Source: Nocardioides sp. (GTDB taxonomy: Bacteria; Actinomycetota; Actinomycetes; Propionibacteriales; Nocardioidaceae). From it: a stretch of 33,571 bases of DNA. The stretch is taken from positions 1-33,571 of the forward strand of contig NZ_JAEMSS010000027.1 of NCBI RefSeq assembly GCF_016462705.1, written 5' to 3'. The position numbers and the translations under genes were made by a program. This document shows positions 22,544 to 30,650 of the stretch, in pieces. The notes under the pieces are model-generated. The model did not search any database, was not told the origin of the DNA, and saw only the letters and a program-made list of their open reading frames with translations. Numbering within the stretch: position 1 is the stretch's first letter; each line of letters begins with the position of its first letter.

Positions 22544-23977
22544 TCAGCCGCCGAGCCGCCAGCCACCCCGGGGCAGGTCGAGGGCCGCCTGCGGACCCCA
22601 CGACCCCTTGTCGTAGGGCACCACCTCCGGCGGGTCGTCCAGCAGAGGCTGGCACACCTCCCAGAGCCGCTCGACCTCGTCGGAGCGGGTGAAGAGGGTC
22701 CGGTCACCTCGCAGCACGTCGAGGATCAGGCGCTCGTAGGCCTCGAGCGGGTCGTCGTTCGGGAAGTCCTGCGCGAAGTCGACCGCCATGACGGCCTCGA
22801 CGAGCTCCATGTCGGGGCCGGGCTTCTTGGCCCGCATCTCCAGCGAGATGTGCGCGTCGTCGGTCAGCTGCAGGACCAGCTCGTTGGGGCCGGGGTTGAC
22901 CCCGTCCATCGACAGCGCCTGCCACCAGTCGCAGGCCGGGTTGCGGAACCGGAGGGTGATGGTGCGACAGCTCAGCGCCATCGCCTTGCCGGTGCGGAGG
23001 TAGAAGGGCACGCCGCGCCAGCGGTCGTTGTCGACGTACGCCTCGATCGCGACGAAGGTCTCGACGTTCGACTCCGGGTCGACGTCGTCCTCGTCGCGGT
23101 AGCCGACGTACTGCCCGAACACGACGCGCTCGGGGTCGAGCGGCTGGAGCTGCTGGAACACCCGCGCCTTGGCGTCGCGGAGACGTCGTTCGTGGAAGGC
23201 GCCCGGGTCCTCGAGCCCGACGAAGCCGAGCAGCTGGCACAGGTGCGTGGAGATCATGTCGCGCAGGCACCCGGTGCCTTCGTAGAAGCTGCCGCGGCCC
23301 TGGATGTCGAGCTCCTCGGGCACGTCGATCTGCACCGACTCGATGCTCCGCCGGTCCCATGCCGGCTCGAAGAGACCGTTCGCGAACCGCAGGGCGAGGA
23401 TGTTCTGGACGGCCTCCTTGCCGAGGAAGTGGTCGATGCGGAAGACCTGGTCCTCCTCGACGACCTCCTTCAGCGCCGCGTCGAGGGTGCGGGCCGACTC
23501 CAGGTCGAGCCCGAACGGCTTCTCGATCACCAGCCGGGCCCGCTCCGCCAGACCCTCCCGACCGAGCATCGCGATCATGTCCAGCATCGCCGACGGGGGG
23601 ACGGAGAGATAGACCAGGCGCCGTACGTCGTCGCCGAGCTCGTCCTCCGCGGCCCGCACCGCCGCGGCCAGGTCCGAGCCGTCGTCGGCGTTCGAGGTCT
23701 GGAAGCTGAGCCGCGCCAGCAGGTCGTCGAGGACCTCGCCGTCGAGCTCGTCGACCCGGTCCTCGAGTGCCTCGCGGATCGCCGCCCGGAACTCCTCGTC
23801 CGTGCCGGGCGACGTCCTGCCACTGCCGATGACCCGGAAGCTCTGGGGCAGCCGGCCCGCGGCGGCCAACCGGTAGAGGCCGGGGAAGAGCTTGCGGCCC
23901 GCCAGGTCGCCTGTGGCGCCGAACAGGACGAGGACGTGCGGGGCGAGACCGTTGCCGGTCGCCGAGGTCGAGGACAT
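22544..23977 (-). CDS. zwf: Glucose-6-phosphate dehydrogenase
   Basis: 477 aa; oxidises glucose 6-phosphate to 6-phosphogluconolactone with NADP(+), the entry to the pentose phosphate pathway. N-terminal Rossmann motif GATGDLA (20-26), EKPFG (152-156) and the catalytic/substrate motif RIDHFLGKE (180-188) are intact. It stands alone and is not in a tal-opcA-pgl cluster, so it is probably the second, shorter zwf-type copy many actinobacteria carry; that is inference. ATG 23977 precedes the conserved [14 protein letters not shown] start; GTG 23995 is possible. No Shine-Dalgarno is visible; AACGAT six bases upstream is a weak leaderless -10. The convergent response regulator stop is 4 nt away, with no room for a terminator between them. 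Confidence 0.94.
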   Translation of the reverse strand: MSSTSATGNGLAPHVLVLFGATGDLAGRKLFPGLYRLAAAGRLPQSFRVIGSGRTSPGTDEEFRAAIREALEDRVDELDGEVLDDLLARLSFQTSNADDGSDLAAAVRAAEDELGDDVRRLVYLSVPPSAMLDMIAMLGREGLAERARLVIEKPFGLDLESARTLDAALKEVVEEDQVFRIDHFLGKEAVQNILALRFANGLFEPAWDRRSIESVQIDVPEELDIQGRGSFYEGTGCLRDMISTHLCQLLGFVGLEDPGAFHERRLRDAKARVFQQLQPLDPERVVFGQYVGYRDEDDVDPESNVETFVAIEAYVDNDRWRGVPFYLRTGKAMALSCRTITLRFRNPACDWWQALSMDGVNPGPNELVLQLTDDAHISLEMRAKKPGPDMELVEAVMAVDFAQDFPNDDPLEAYERLILDVLRGDRTLFTRSDEVERLWEVCQPLLDDPPEVVPYDKGSWGPQAALDLPRGGWRLGG

Positions 23978-24102
23978 GACTGAATCGTTACCCACCGCTG
24001 GTTGGCCGGACCGCGGGACCCGGGAGTCGGCGTGGGGAGAAGGCCGAGCGGCGGGATCCGCGCGGCTTTCTCGTTTCCCCCACACGCGCGGATGCCCCGA
24101 CG

Positions 24103-24108
24103 TACCGT
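24103..24108 (+). promoter_or_regulatory. Candidate -10 (TACCGT) for the leaderless Ig-like secreted protein
   Basis: TACCGT is followed by six bases (GAACGG) and then GTG 24115. It matches TANNNT at the leaderless spacing seen at four other starts here, and no Shine-Dalgarno is present. Confidence 0.5.
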
Positions 24109-24114
24109 GAACGG

Positions 24115-25659
24115 GTGAGAAACGAGTCTCGTGGTGTGACCCGTGTGGTCACCCTCATGGTCCTGTCCCTGGCGGTCGCCCTGAGCGGTCTGGTCCTCGC
24201 CTCACCGGCCTCGGCCGTCGTGACGCCGGTGAGCTACCAGGTCGCGCTCACCGACCCGGTCATGAGCACCCCCCTGGGCACCGACTCGAGCTGCACACCG
24301 GGATCGGGCGGACCGGCCGGCTACAAGGTCGTCCGGTTCACGGTGAGCGCCACCGCGAGCTACACGGTCACCGACAACAGCGGCGCCAACGACGGCCGGA
24401 TCGGCATCTACACCGGTCCGTTCAGCCCCACGAGCCCCGCCACCAACTGCCTGGCCTTCGTCGACGTCAGCGAGACGGTGGCCCTGAGCGCGGGCGCGGT
24501 CTACACGATGGTCCAGTCCCACGCGCCCGCCGGAGCGGGCACCGGCGCCTTCTCCTTCAACTTCGACGGTGCCGGCACGCCCACGGTCCTCACGCCGACG
24601 TCGACCACGCTGACCACCAACCCCAACCCCTCCGAGCTCTCCAAGGCCACCACCTTGAGGGCGGTGGTCGCGGGAGGTGCCACGCCGACCGGGACGGTCC
24701 AGTTCCACGAGGGCGCCACCCTGCTGGGTTCGGCGCCGCTCAGCGGCGGAGTCGCGCGGCTCGACGTCTCGTCGCTCGCGGTCGGCAACCACACCCTGAG
24801 CGCGACGTACACCGGCGACGCCACGCACGACGTGTCCGCCGGCGTCCAGGTGCACAAGGTCCAGTACGGACCCAAGCCCAAGGTCAAGCTCTGGGTCTCG
24901 GACAGGACGCCCTACGTCGGACAGAAGATCAAGCTGAGCTGGGTCTCCACGGGAGCCGACAAGCTCAAGGCCGGCGGTGACTGGCACGGCAAGCGCCCCA
25001 AGAAGGGCAGCAAGAGGATCACGATCAAGAGCCTCGGCTTCCACGCCTACAAGCTCAAGGCGACCAACGTCAACGGCAAGGCCCGCGCGAAGGTCAAGGT
25101 CGTCGCGCAGCGCGCCCCGGCCAAGCTGACCGTGGCCGTGCCCGACGAGTTCGTGACCGTGAACACGCTGGTGCGGGTCCGCGCCGACGGCCTGGACGCC
25201 AGGGAGCGGTTCAAGATCTTCCTCGACGACGACCTGCTCGCCAAGGGGTTCGCCGACAGGCGGGGCGACGTGAGCGCGCTCGTGCGCATCCCCCGGGGCA
25301 CCGAGGAGGGCGAGTACACCCTCACGGTCATGGGCAGCAACAAGGACCGCGTGGGCAGCACCCCGGTGCTCGTGCTCGCTCCCAAGAAGCTGGACGTCGA
25401 GGTCACCAAGAAGAAGCTGAAGGTCGGCGGCACCCAGACCGTGAAGGTCGCCGGCTTGCTGGAGGGCGAGAGCGTGACCGTGACCTACCTCGGTGAGGTC
25501 CTGGTCGAGGGCAAGGCCGACGCCCAGGGTGAGTTCGAGTACGCCTTCCCGGTGGGCGACGAGCCCGGCAAGGCGACCGTCAAGATCGAGGGCGGGGTGC
25601 CCAGCCGCGTCGGAGAAGCCAAGTTCGAGGTCTTTCCGGGGGCTGGCGCCGACTCCTAG
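24115..25659 (+). CDS. Secreted multi-domain protein with bacterial Ig-like domain
   Basis: 514 aa. Sec signal peptide with a hydrophobic core at about 11-30 and likely cleavage after PASA (34). Residues 38-155 form a beta-rich domain ([20 protein letters not shown], then [20 protein letters not shown]) of the kind seen in surface proteins. Residues 160-247 are a Big_3-like Ig fold ([20 protein letters not shown], then [22 protein letters not shown]). From 247 to 350 the protein is strikingly lysine-rich ([27 protein letters not shown]), followed by two further beta-sandwich-like modules. There is no LPXTG motif or C-terminal membrane span, so it is released or held by charge. Function is not recognised; adhesion or wall binding is plausible. 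Leaderless GTG start. Two RTX genes follow. Confidence 0.8.
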   Translation: MRNESRGVTRVVTLMVLSLAVALSGLVLASPASAVVTPVSYQVALTDPVMSTPLGTDSSCTPGSGGPAGYKVVRFTVSATASYTVTDNSGANDGRIGIYTGPFSPTSPATNCLAFVDVSETVALSAGAVYTMVQSHAPAGAGTGAFSFNFDGAGTPTVLTPTSTTLTTNPNPSELSKATTLRAVVAGGATPTGTVQFHEGATLLGSAPLSGGVARLDVSSLAVGNHTLSATYTGDATHDVSAGVQVHKVQYGPKPKVKLWVSDRTPYVGQKIKLSWVSTGADKLKAGGDWHGKRPKKGSKRITIKSLGFHAYKLKATNVNGKARAKVKVVAQRAPAKLTVAVPDEFVTVNTLVRVRADGLDARERFKIFLDDDLLAKGFADRRGDVSALVRIPRGTEEGEYTLTVMGSNKDRVGSTPVLVLAPKKLDVEVTKKKLKVGGTQTVKVAGLLEGESVTVTYLGEVLVEGKADAQGEFEYAFPVGDEPGKATVKIEGGVPSRVGEAKFEVFPGAGADS

Positions 25660-25665
25660 TCTGCG

Positions 25666-25671
25666 TACACT
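25666..25671 (+). promoter_or_regulatory. Candidate -10 (TACACT) for the first RTX gene
   Basis: TACACT just after the stop of the Ig-like gene fits TANNNT and would give a ~18-nt leader containing the GGGGAGG ribosome site. No good -35 is visible. Confidence 0.4.
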
Positions 25672-25683
25672 GCCACCCTCACG

Positions 25684-25690
25684 GGGGAGG
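25684..25690 (+). promoter_or_regulatory. Ribosome binding site of the first RTX gene
   Basis: GGGGAGG lies 5 nt before ATG 25696 and fixes the start. Confidence 0.75.
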
Positions 25691-25695
25691 ATCGG

Positions 25696-26862
25696 ATGAG
25701 CGCGAGACGAGTGGCCGCGGCGCTGGTGGTCGGGGTGATGCTGGCTGCGCCGGCGGTCGCCGAGGCGAAGACCATCAACGGCGACAACGGCAAGAACCGG
25801 CTCAAGGGCACGAGCAAGGCCGACCAGATCAACGCCAAGGGCGGCAACGACAAGGTCAAGGCCAAGGGCGGCTACGACAAGGTCGACGCCGGGCCGGGCA
25901 AGGACCTCGTCTACGGGGACGGCGGCAACGACAAGCTGACGCTCGGCACCGGTGACGACACGGCGTACGGCGGGACCGGCTCCGACACGATCACCGGCCA
26001 GGACGGCAACGACACCCTGCTCGGCGAGGTCGGCAACGACACGATCGCGGGCGGCACGGGCAACGACACGATCATCGACACCGAGGGCGACGACACCCTC
26101 GAGGGCGACGACGGCAACGACCGCATCGACGCGGGCGTCGGCAACGACACCGTCAACGCCGGTGGCGGCAACGACAGCGTCGTCGGTGGCGATGGCACCG
26201 ACACGATCAACGGCAACGCCGGCGACGACACCGTCGACGGCGGGACCGGCAACGACGACATCAACAGCGGCACCGAGAACGACGTGGTCGTCGGCGGTGA
26301 CGGCAACGACGCCCTCCAGCTCGGCGCCGGCAACGACACCGGGACCGGTGGGCTCGGCAACGACGACATGGTCGGCATCGACGGCAACGACCTGATGGAC
26401 GGCGGCGAGGGCGACGACCACGTCTCGGGCGGCGAGGGCGACGACAAGCTGTTCGGCGGTCCCGGCGAGGACAACCTCGACGGCGGTGACGGCAACGACG
26501 TGATCTACGGCGGTCCCGGCGGAGAGGGCCTGATCCGCGACGCCGACGGCAAGGGCAGCATCACCGGCGACGCAGGCGACGACATCCTCGTCCCCGGCCC
26601 GGGGCGCGACTACGCCTACGGCGAGGAGGGCAGCAACCTGATCGTGGCCCGCAACGACGGGGACCTCGACGAGCTCTACTGCTCACTCCTCGCGGCGACG
26701 AGCCAGCCCGACGGGATCATCGTCTACGTCTACGCCGACCAGGACGACCCGGCCCTGGCGGTCGACCCCGACGACGACGTCCGGAGATGCGGTCGTCCGA
26801 TCACCATGACGGAGTCGGAGTTCGTGAAGCGGTACCCAGGCATCGACCTGACCCTGGTCTAG
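25696..26862 (+). CDS. Sec-exported RTX (calcium-binding nonapeptide repeat) protein, paralogue 1
   Basis: 388 aa. Signal peptide ending near AVAEA (24), so export is by Sec rather than by the type I route usual for Gram-negative RTX proteins. Residues 25-290 are a long run of GGXGXDXUX-type repeats (for example GGTGNDTI, GGEGDDHVSG, GGDGNDVIYG) that would fold as a calcium-stabilised beta-roll outside the cell; the first few are unusually lysine-rich. After the repeats comes a non-RTX cap of about 90 residues (from VPGPGRDYAYGEEG) with two cysteines (LYCSLL and RRCGRP) and the ending YPGIDLTLV. The same cap closes the next gene product. No enzyme domain. Role is unknown; a surface or matrix scaffold is plausible. 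Confidence 0.88.
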   Translation: MSARRVAAALVVGVMLAAPAVAEAKTINGDNGKNRLKGTSKADQINAKGGNDKVKAKGGYDKVDAGPGKDLVYGDGGNDKLTLGTGDDTAYGGTGSDTITGQDGNDTLLGEVGNDTIAGGTGNDTIIDTEGDDTLEGDDGNDRIDAGVGNDTVNAGGGNDSVVGGDGTDTINGNAGDDTVDGGTGNDDINSGTENDVVVGGDGNDALQLGAGNDTGTGGLGNDDMVGIDGNDLMDGGEGDDHVSGGEGDDKLFGGPGEDNLDGGDGNDVIYGGPGGEGLIRDADGKGSITGDAGDDILVPGPGRDYAYGEEGSNLIVARNDGDLDELYCSLLAATSQPDGIIVYVYADQDDPALAVDPDDDVRRCGRPITMTESEFVKRYPGIDLTLV

Positions 26863-26877
26863 CCAGGGGTGACTGGC
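26862..26877 (+). terminator. Short hairpin after the first RTX gene
   Basis: GCCAG (26862-26866), loop GGGTGA, CTGGC (26873-26877), starting at the last base of the stop codon. Five pairs only, so a weak or attenuating terminator. Confidence 0.35.
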
Positions 26878-26996
26878 CCGGCCGACCGTGAGGCCTGACC
26901 ATGAAGTCTGGCCGAAAGGGTGAATTAGCGGAGATCGCCCACGGGGCGGCGTTACGAGATCAACAATCGGTCTACACGACGGTAACGCCACCCACC

Positions 26997-27003
26997 GGAA
27001 GAG
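26997..27003 (+). promoter_or_regulatory. Ribosome binding site of the second RTX gene
   Basis: GGAAGAG lies 6 nt before GTG 27010 and supports that start. The rest of the 147-bp gap upstream holds the weak hairpin above, a CCGAAAGGGTG copy (26912-26922) and no clear -10. Confidence 0.6.
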
Positions 27004-27009
27004 TGACCC

Positions 27010-27906
27010 GTGACTCGCAGCACCCGCCCGCTCAGCTTCCTGCTCGCCCTGCTCCTCGCCGGAGCCCTGCTCGCCACGACGGCCACGGCCCAGGCGCGTA
27101 ACCAGTACGGGACGGGCGGTGACAACCGGATCAAGGGCACGCCCCAGGCCGACACGATCAAGGCGCGGGCCGGCAACGACCGGGTCAAGTCGCTGGGCGG
27201 CGACGACCAGGTCGCCGGAGGTGCCGGCAACGACCGGCTCATCGGAGGCGACGGCGCCGACAACCTCGCCGGCAACGCGGGCGGCGACCTCTTGCTGGGC
27301 GGCCCGAGCAACGACCGTCTCAACGGCGGTGGCGACGGCGACACGGTCAACGGCGAGGACGGCGACGACCGGGTCCAGCTCGGCTCGGGCAACGACGTGG
27401 GCGTCGGCGGGGCCGGCAACGACGAGGTGATCGGCATCGCCGGTGACGACGTGATGTACGGCGACGACGGCGCCGACCACGTGTCGGGCGGCGAGGGCAA
27501 CGACGCGCTCTGGGGCGGTCTCGGCGACGACAACATGGACGGCGGCGACGGGAACGACGTGATGTACGGCGGGCCGGGCGACGAGGGCAACCTCAGCGGC
27601 TACGACGGCAAGCGCAGCATGACCGGCGACGCGGGCGACGACATCATGGTCCCCGGCCCCGGTGAGGACGCCGTCTACGGCGAGGAGGGCTACAACCACC
27701 TCATCGTCCGCAGCGACGGCGAGCTCGACAACCTGTACTGCGGGTTCATCACCGACGACACGCAGGCCGACGGCCTGCTCACGATCGTGGGCAACCCCTC
27801 GGACCTGCGGAACAAGATCGACGACGTCCGCAAGTGCGCCATCGAGATCCTGACCGACGAAGAGTTCGCCGCGAAGTACCCGGGCATCGACCTGACGCTG
27901 GTCTAG
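27010..27906 (+). CDS. Sec-exported RTX (calcium-binding nonapeptide repeat) protein, paralogue 2
   Basis: 298 aa, a shorter relative of the preceding protein. Signal peptide with a hydrophobic core at 8-24, cleavage near TAQA (29). The first repeats (GGDNRIKGTPQADTIKAR) mirror the start of paralogue 1 (GDNGKNRLKGTSKADQINAK), then come about 170 residues of RTX repeats. The C-terminal cap repeats the other protein's: GDAGDDIMVPGPGEDAVYGEEG, one cysteine in LYCGF, a second in RKCAIE, and the ending YPGIDLTLV. The two genes therefore arose by duplication, with loss or gain of repeats in the middle. Calcium binding is a family property; function is unknown. A hairpin follows, so it ends its unit. 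Confidence 0.88.
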   Translation: MTRSTRPLSFLLALLLAGALLATTATAQARNQYGTGGDNRIKGTPQADTIKARAGNDRVKSLGGDDQVAGGAGNDRLIGGDGADNLAGNAGGDLLLGGPSNDRLNGGGDGDTVNGEDGDDRVQLGSGNDVGVGGAGNDEVIGIAGDDVMYGDDGADHVSGGEGNDALWGGLGDDNMDGGDGNDVMYGGPGDEGNLSGYDGKRSMTGDAGDDIMVPGPGEDAVYGEEGYNHLIVRSDGELDNLYCGFITDDTQADGLLTIVGNPSDLRNKIDDVRKCAIEILTDEEFAAKYPGIDLTLV

Positions 27907-27920
27907 GACCGGCGCCCGGC

Positions 27921-27940
27921 CCCGGAGACGTGGTCTCGGG
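27921..27940 (+). terminator. Hairpin terminator after the second RTX gene
   Basis: CCC-(G)-GAGAC (27921-27929), loop GTG, GTCTC-GGG (27933-27940): an 8-bp stem with one bulged G, 15 nt after the stop codon. Confidence 0.55.
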
Positions 27941-27994
27941 CGTCGGGTGACCGGTGGGGAGTTCTTCGGTCGCGGGAGTGGTTACCGACCTGCC

Positions 27995-28516
27995 GTGACA
28001 CTCCCCTCGACCACCCTCGGGGACCTGGAGCGACGGGACCAGGACCTCCGCGGACTCTGGGCGCGGCGCGGGCTCCTCGCGCTCCTGGCGCTGACGGTCA
28101 CCGCGGGTCTCGTCGGTCTGCTGGGCGTGCGGACTGCCACGGTGGACGCGGAGGGTTCCGGCTGGGAGCTGGAGCTGGAGTACCCGTCCGTGGCGCGGGC
28201 GGGCCTCGACGTGCCGGTCACCGCCACGGTCAGGCGCGCGGGCGGGTTGGGTGAGAAGGTCACCCTGGCGATCACCGGGACCTACCTCGACCTCTACGAG
28301 ACCCAGGGCTTCAACCCCGAACCCGACGCCACGAGCCGCGACGGGGACCTGCTCTACCTCACGTTCGAGGCCCCGCCCGAGGGCGACACCCTGGTCGTCA
28401 CCTACGACGCCTACATCCAGCCCGCCGCCCAGTCCGGGGACGGCGGCGAGCTGAGCGTCATCGACGGCGGCCGCCCCGTCGTCACCGTGGACTTCGACAC
28501 CCGGATCTGGCCGTGA
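27995..28516 (+). CDS. Single-span membrane protein of unknown function, next to DUF421
   Basis: 173 aa from GTG 27995. A cytosolic N-terminus of about 25 residues with acidic and basic patches (LGDLERRDQDLRGLWARRG), one membrane span at about 27-45, then an extracytoplasmic domain of about 125 residues that looks all-beta (WELELEYPSVARAGLDVPVTATV, then VTLAITGTYLDLYETQGF). I do not recognise the family. A longer in-frame start at 27947 would lie next to the preceding terminator and is less likely. TACCGA ends six bases before the GTG, one mismatch from a leaderless -10. The DUF421 gene follows 16 bp later and is probably cotranscribed, so the two may form a membrane complex. Confidence 0.75.
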   Translation: MTLPSTTLGDLERRDQDLRGLWARRGLLALLALTVTAGLVGLLGVRTATVDAEGSGWELELEYPSVARAGLDVPVTATVRRAGGLGEKVTLAITGTYLDLYETQGFNPEPDATSRDGDLLYLTFEAPPEGDTLVVTYDAYIQPAAQSGDGGELSVIDGGRPVVTVDFDTRIWP

Positions 28517-28532
28517 GGACGGGGGTGTCGTC

Positions 28533-29012
28533 ATGGAGATCGTGATCCGGGCGCTGGTGGTCTTCGCCTTCCTCTGGCTCGTCACGCGCGCCGTGGGCCG
28601 GTCGACCCTGGGGGAGCTCAGCACGTTCGAGCTCCTGCTCTACGTGACGATGGGCGACCTCGTCCAGCAGGCGGTCACCCAGCAGGACTACTCGGTCACC
28701 GGCGCCGTGCTCGCGGTCGGCACCTTCGCTCTCCTCACGGTCGGGCTGTCGTGGACCCAGTGGCGCTTCCCGCGCACCCGCGACGTCATCACCGGGCGGC
28801 CGGTGCTGGTCGTGGCGCAGGGGGAGCCCGACGAGCCGGCCATGCGCCGGCACCGGCTCGCCGTCGCGGACCTCCTCGTGGCGGCCCGGGAGCAGGGCAT
28901 CCGGCGCACGTCGGACATCGAGTACGCCGTGCTGGAGGCCGACGGCAAGATCTCGTTCTTCACCTACGAGGACGACAGCTCCGGGGCGCCCGAGAAGCCG
29001 CCGCAGGGGTGA
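28533..29012 (+). CDS. DUF421 (YetF-like) membrane protein
   Basis: 159 aa. Three membrane spans at about 3-20, 32-48 and 55-75, with the DUF421 hallmark STFELLLYVTMGDLVQQAV, then a cytosolic alpha/beta domain (about 85-145: VITGRPVLVVAQGEPDEPAM, LLVAAREQGIRRTSDIEYAVLEADGKISFF). The family is widespread, including Bacillus YetF and related spore proteins, with no settled biochemical role. ATG 28533 has a GAGGAC-type site 10 nt upstream. It ends 17 nt before tRNA-Arg on the opposite strand. The one-span protein just upstream is its likely operon partner. Confidence 0.9.
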   Translation: MEIVIRALVVFAFLWLVTRAVGRSTLGELSTFELLLYVTMGDLVQQAVTQQDYSVTGAVLAVGTFALLTVGLSWTQWRFPRTRDVITGRPVLVVAQGEPDEPAMRRHRLAVADLLVAAREQGIRRTSDIEYAVLEADGKISFFTYEDDSSGAPEKPPQG

Positions 29013-29028
29013 GGACCTGATCGCTGAG

Positions 29029-29102
29029 CGCCCCCGGCAGGACTCGAACCTGCGGCATCCGGATTAGAAGGCCGGCGCTCTATCCAGCTGAGCTACGGAG
29101 GC
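29029..29102 (-). tRNA. tRNA-Arg (anticodon UCU), CCA not encoded
   Basis: Acceptor GCCTCCG/CGGGGGC (one G-U pair), D-arm GCTCAGCTGGATAGAGC, anticodon loop CTTCTAA (TCT) on a stem CCGGC/TCCGG whose innermost pair is C-U, T-arm CAGG-TTCGAGT-CCTG, discriminator G. 74 nt; the next bases (CTC) do not encode CCA, unlike the other two tRNAs here. Confidence 0.94.
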
Positions 29103-29141
29103 ATGCGGGTCCATTGTCCCCGAGATGCCGACAAGACACCG

Positions 29142-30593
29142 CTACGGCATCAGGTCGCCCAACCACCGCTCGACCTCGTCGGAGGTGCGGGGGAGGGCGG
29201 CGGACAGGTTCCGGCTGCCGTCGGCGGTGACCAGCACGTCGTCCTCGATCCGGATGCCGATGCCGCGGAGCTCCTCGGGGACGAGCAGGTCGTCGGCCTG
29301 GAAGTAGAGCCCGGGCTCGACGGTGAGCACCATGCCCTCGACCAGGTCACCGCGCGGGTAGACGTCGACGGAGGCGACCCCGCAGTCGTGGACGTCCATG
29401 CCGAGCATGTGACTGGTGCCGTGCAGCGTCCACCGGGCGTAGACCTTCGAGCTCGGGTCCAGGGCCTCCTCGGCCGAGACCGGGAGCAGGCCCATCGACT
29501 CCAGCCCGTGGGCCATCACGTCCATCGCGGCGTCGTGTGCGGCGAGGAACGGGACACCGGGACGGACGGCGTCGAGGCCGGCCTGCTGGGCGGCGTACAC
29601 CAGGTCGTAGAGCTCACGCTGGACCGGCGTGAAGCGGCCGTCGATCGGCAGGGTGCGGGTGACGTCGGCGGTGTAGAGGTTGCTGCCCTCGGCACCCATG
29701 TCGAGCAGGACCAGCTTGCCCGGGTCGATCGTGCCGGTGTTCTCGATCCAGTGCAGGGTCGTCGCGTGCTGGCCGCCCCCGACGATGGAGTCGTAGCCGA
29801 TGTCGTTGCCCATCGCCCGGGCCCGGCGGAAGAACGTGCCCTCGATCCAGCGCTCGCCGTAGCGGAGCGCGTTGGACCAGTCGCGCACGACGTCCTCGAA
29901 CCCGAGCGTGGTGATGTCGCACGCCTCCTGGAGCTCGCCGACCTCCCAGTCGTCCTTGACCAACCGCGCCTCGGAGACGACCCGGGCGAAGTCCGTGTCG
30001 CGGGACTCGTCCGGGGCCACCAGCTCGTCCACGACGCTGGAGATCCCCCGGAGGACCCGGGTCTTCCCGCTGCCGGCCAGTGCGTCGGGGAGCCGGTCGA
30101 CGTGCCGGACCTCGAGCCCCAAGGAGTCCGAGACCTCGCGCAGCGACGGGCGCCGGCCGACCCACAGCTCGCCGTAGAGCCGGTCCCGGAAGAACTCGTC
30201 GCTGTCCCGGGGCGAGCTCGGGCGGGCGTAGAGCACCGCCTCGCCGTCCTCGATGACGAGCACGGCGTCGCTGGTCTGGTTGCCGCAGTAGTAGGTGTGC
30301 GCGGTGTCCGAGCGGAACCGGTACTCGGTGTCGTAGGACCGGACCTTGAAGGTGCCCGAGGGCAGCACCAGCCGCTCGCCGGGGAACATCGCGGCGAGCG
30401 CAGCGCGGCGTCGCGCGGCCGGGCCGGCGATGGGGTGCGGTGGCAGGTCCAGGTCGGTGCCGCCCCAGCCCTGGCGCATGAACTGCGAGTAGGCGTCCGG
30501 CACGGCCGGGTCGTGGGACTCCACGTGCAGCGGCTCCCCGCCCTCCGAGGTGGTCGTGTCGAGTGAGGTCTCGGGTGAGGTCTCGTCGGTCAC
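29142..30593 (-). CDS. pepP: Xaa-Pro aminopeptidase (M24B, aminopeptidase P)
   Basis: 483 aa cytosolic metallopeptidase that removes an N-terminal residue preceding proline. An N-terminal aminopeptidase-P domain (about 50-220, FRSDTAHTYYCGNQTSDAVLVIE) precedes the pita-bread fold with metal ligands: the Asp in LVLLDMGAE, the second Asp in YTADVTRTLPI, the His in HGTSHMLGMDVHD, and the Glu in MVLTVEPGLYF and in GIGIRIEDDVLVT. The first 40 residues are acidic and low complexity. GTG 30593 lacks a Shine-Dalgarno, and TACGCT ends six bases upstream, so it is probably leaderless. It is divergent from prsW across 57 bp. A much longer reading in this frame upstream crosses prsW and is not real. Confidence 0.93.
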   Translation of the reverse strand: MTDETSPETSLDTTTSEGGEPLHVESHDPAVPDAYSQFMRQGWGGTDLDLPPHPIAGPAARRRAALAAMFPGERLVLPSGTFKVRSYDTEYRFRSDTAHTYYCGNQTSDAVLVIEDGEAVLYARPSSPRDSDEFFRDRLYGELWVGRRPSLREVSDSLGLEVRHVDRLPDALAGSGKTRVLRGISSVVDELVAPDESRDTDFARVVSEARLVKDDWEVGELQEACDITTLGFEDVVRDWSNALRYGERWIEGTFFRRARAMGNDIGYDSIVGGGQHATTLHWIENTGTIDPGKLVLLDMGAEGSNLYTADVTRTLPIDGRFTPVQRELYDLVYAAQQAGLDAVRPGVPFLAAHDAAMDVMAHGLESMGLLPVSAEEALDPSSKVYARWTLHGTSHMLGMDVHDCGVASVDVYPRGDLVEGMVLTVEPGLYFQADDLLVPEELRGIGIRIEDDVLVTADGSRNLSAALPRTSDEVERWLGDLMP

Positions 30594-30599
30594 CCGGCC

Positions 30600-30605
30600 A
30601 GCGTA
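30600..30605 (-). promoter_or_regulatory. Candidate -10 (TACGCT) for leaderless pepP
   Basis: TACGCT on the minus strand, six bases (GGCCGG) before GTG 30593. The same hexamer drives the divergent gene at 30638-30643. Confidence 0.5.
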
Positions 30606-30637
30606 CGCCGCCCGCCGGGCGGTGGCCCGGCCCCCGA

Positions 30638-30643
30638 TACGCT
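30638..30643 (+). promoter_or_regulatory. Candidate -10 (TACGCT) for leaderless prsW
   Basis: TACGCT seven bases before ATG 30651, the spacing expected for transcription starting at the A of ATG. No Shine-Dalgarno is present. Confidence 0.5.
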
Positions 30644-30650
30644 CCTCCGC

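Noticed and set aside
25800..27700. Tandem DNA repeats suggestive of a satellite or CRISPR-like array
   Set aside because: The repetition comes from codons of RTX Gly-Asn-Asp repeats within two coding frames; units vary and there are no spacers.
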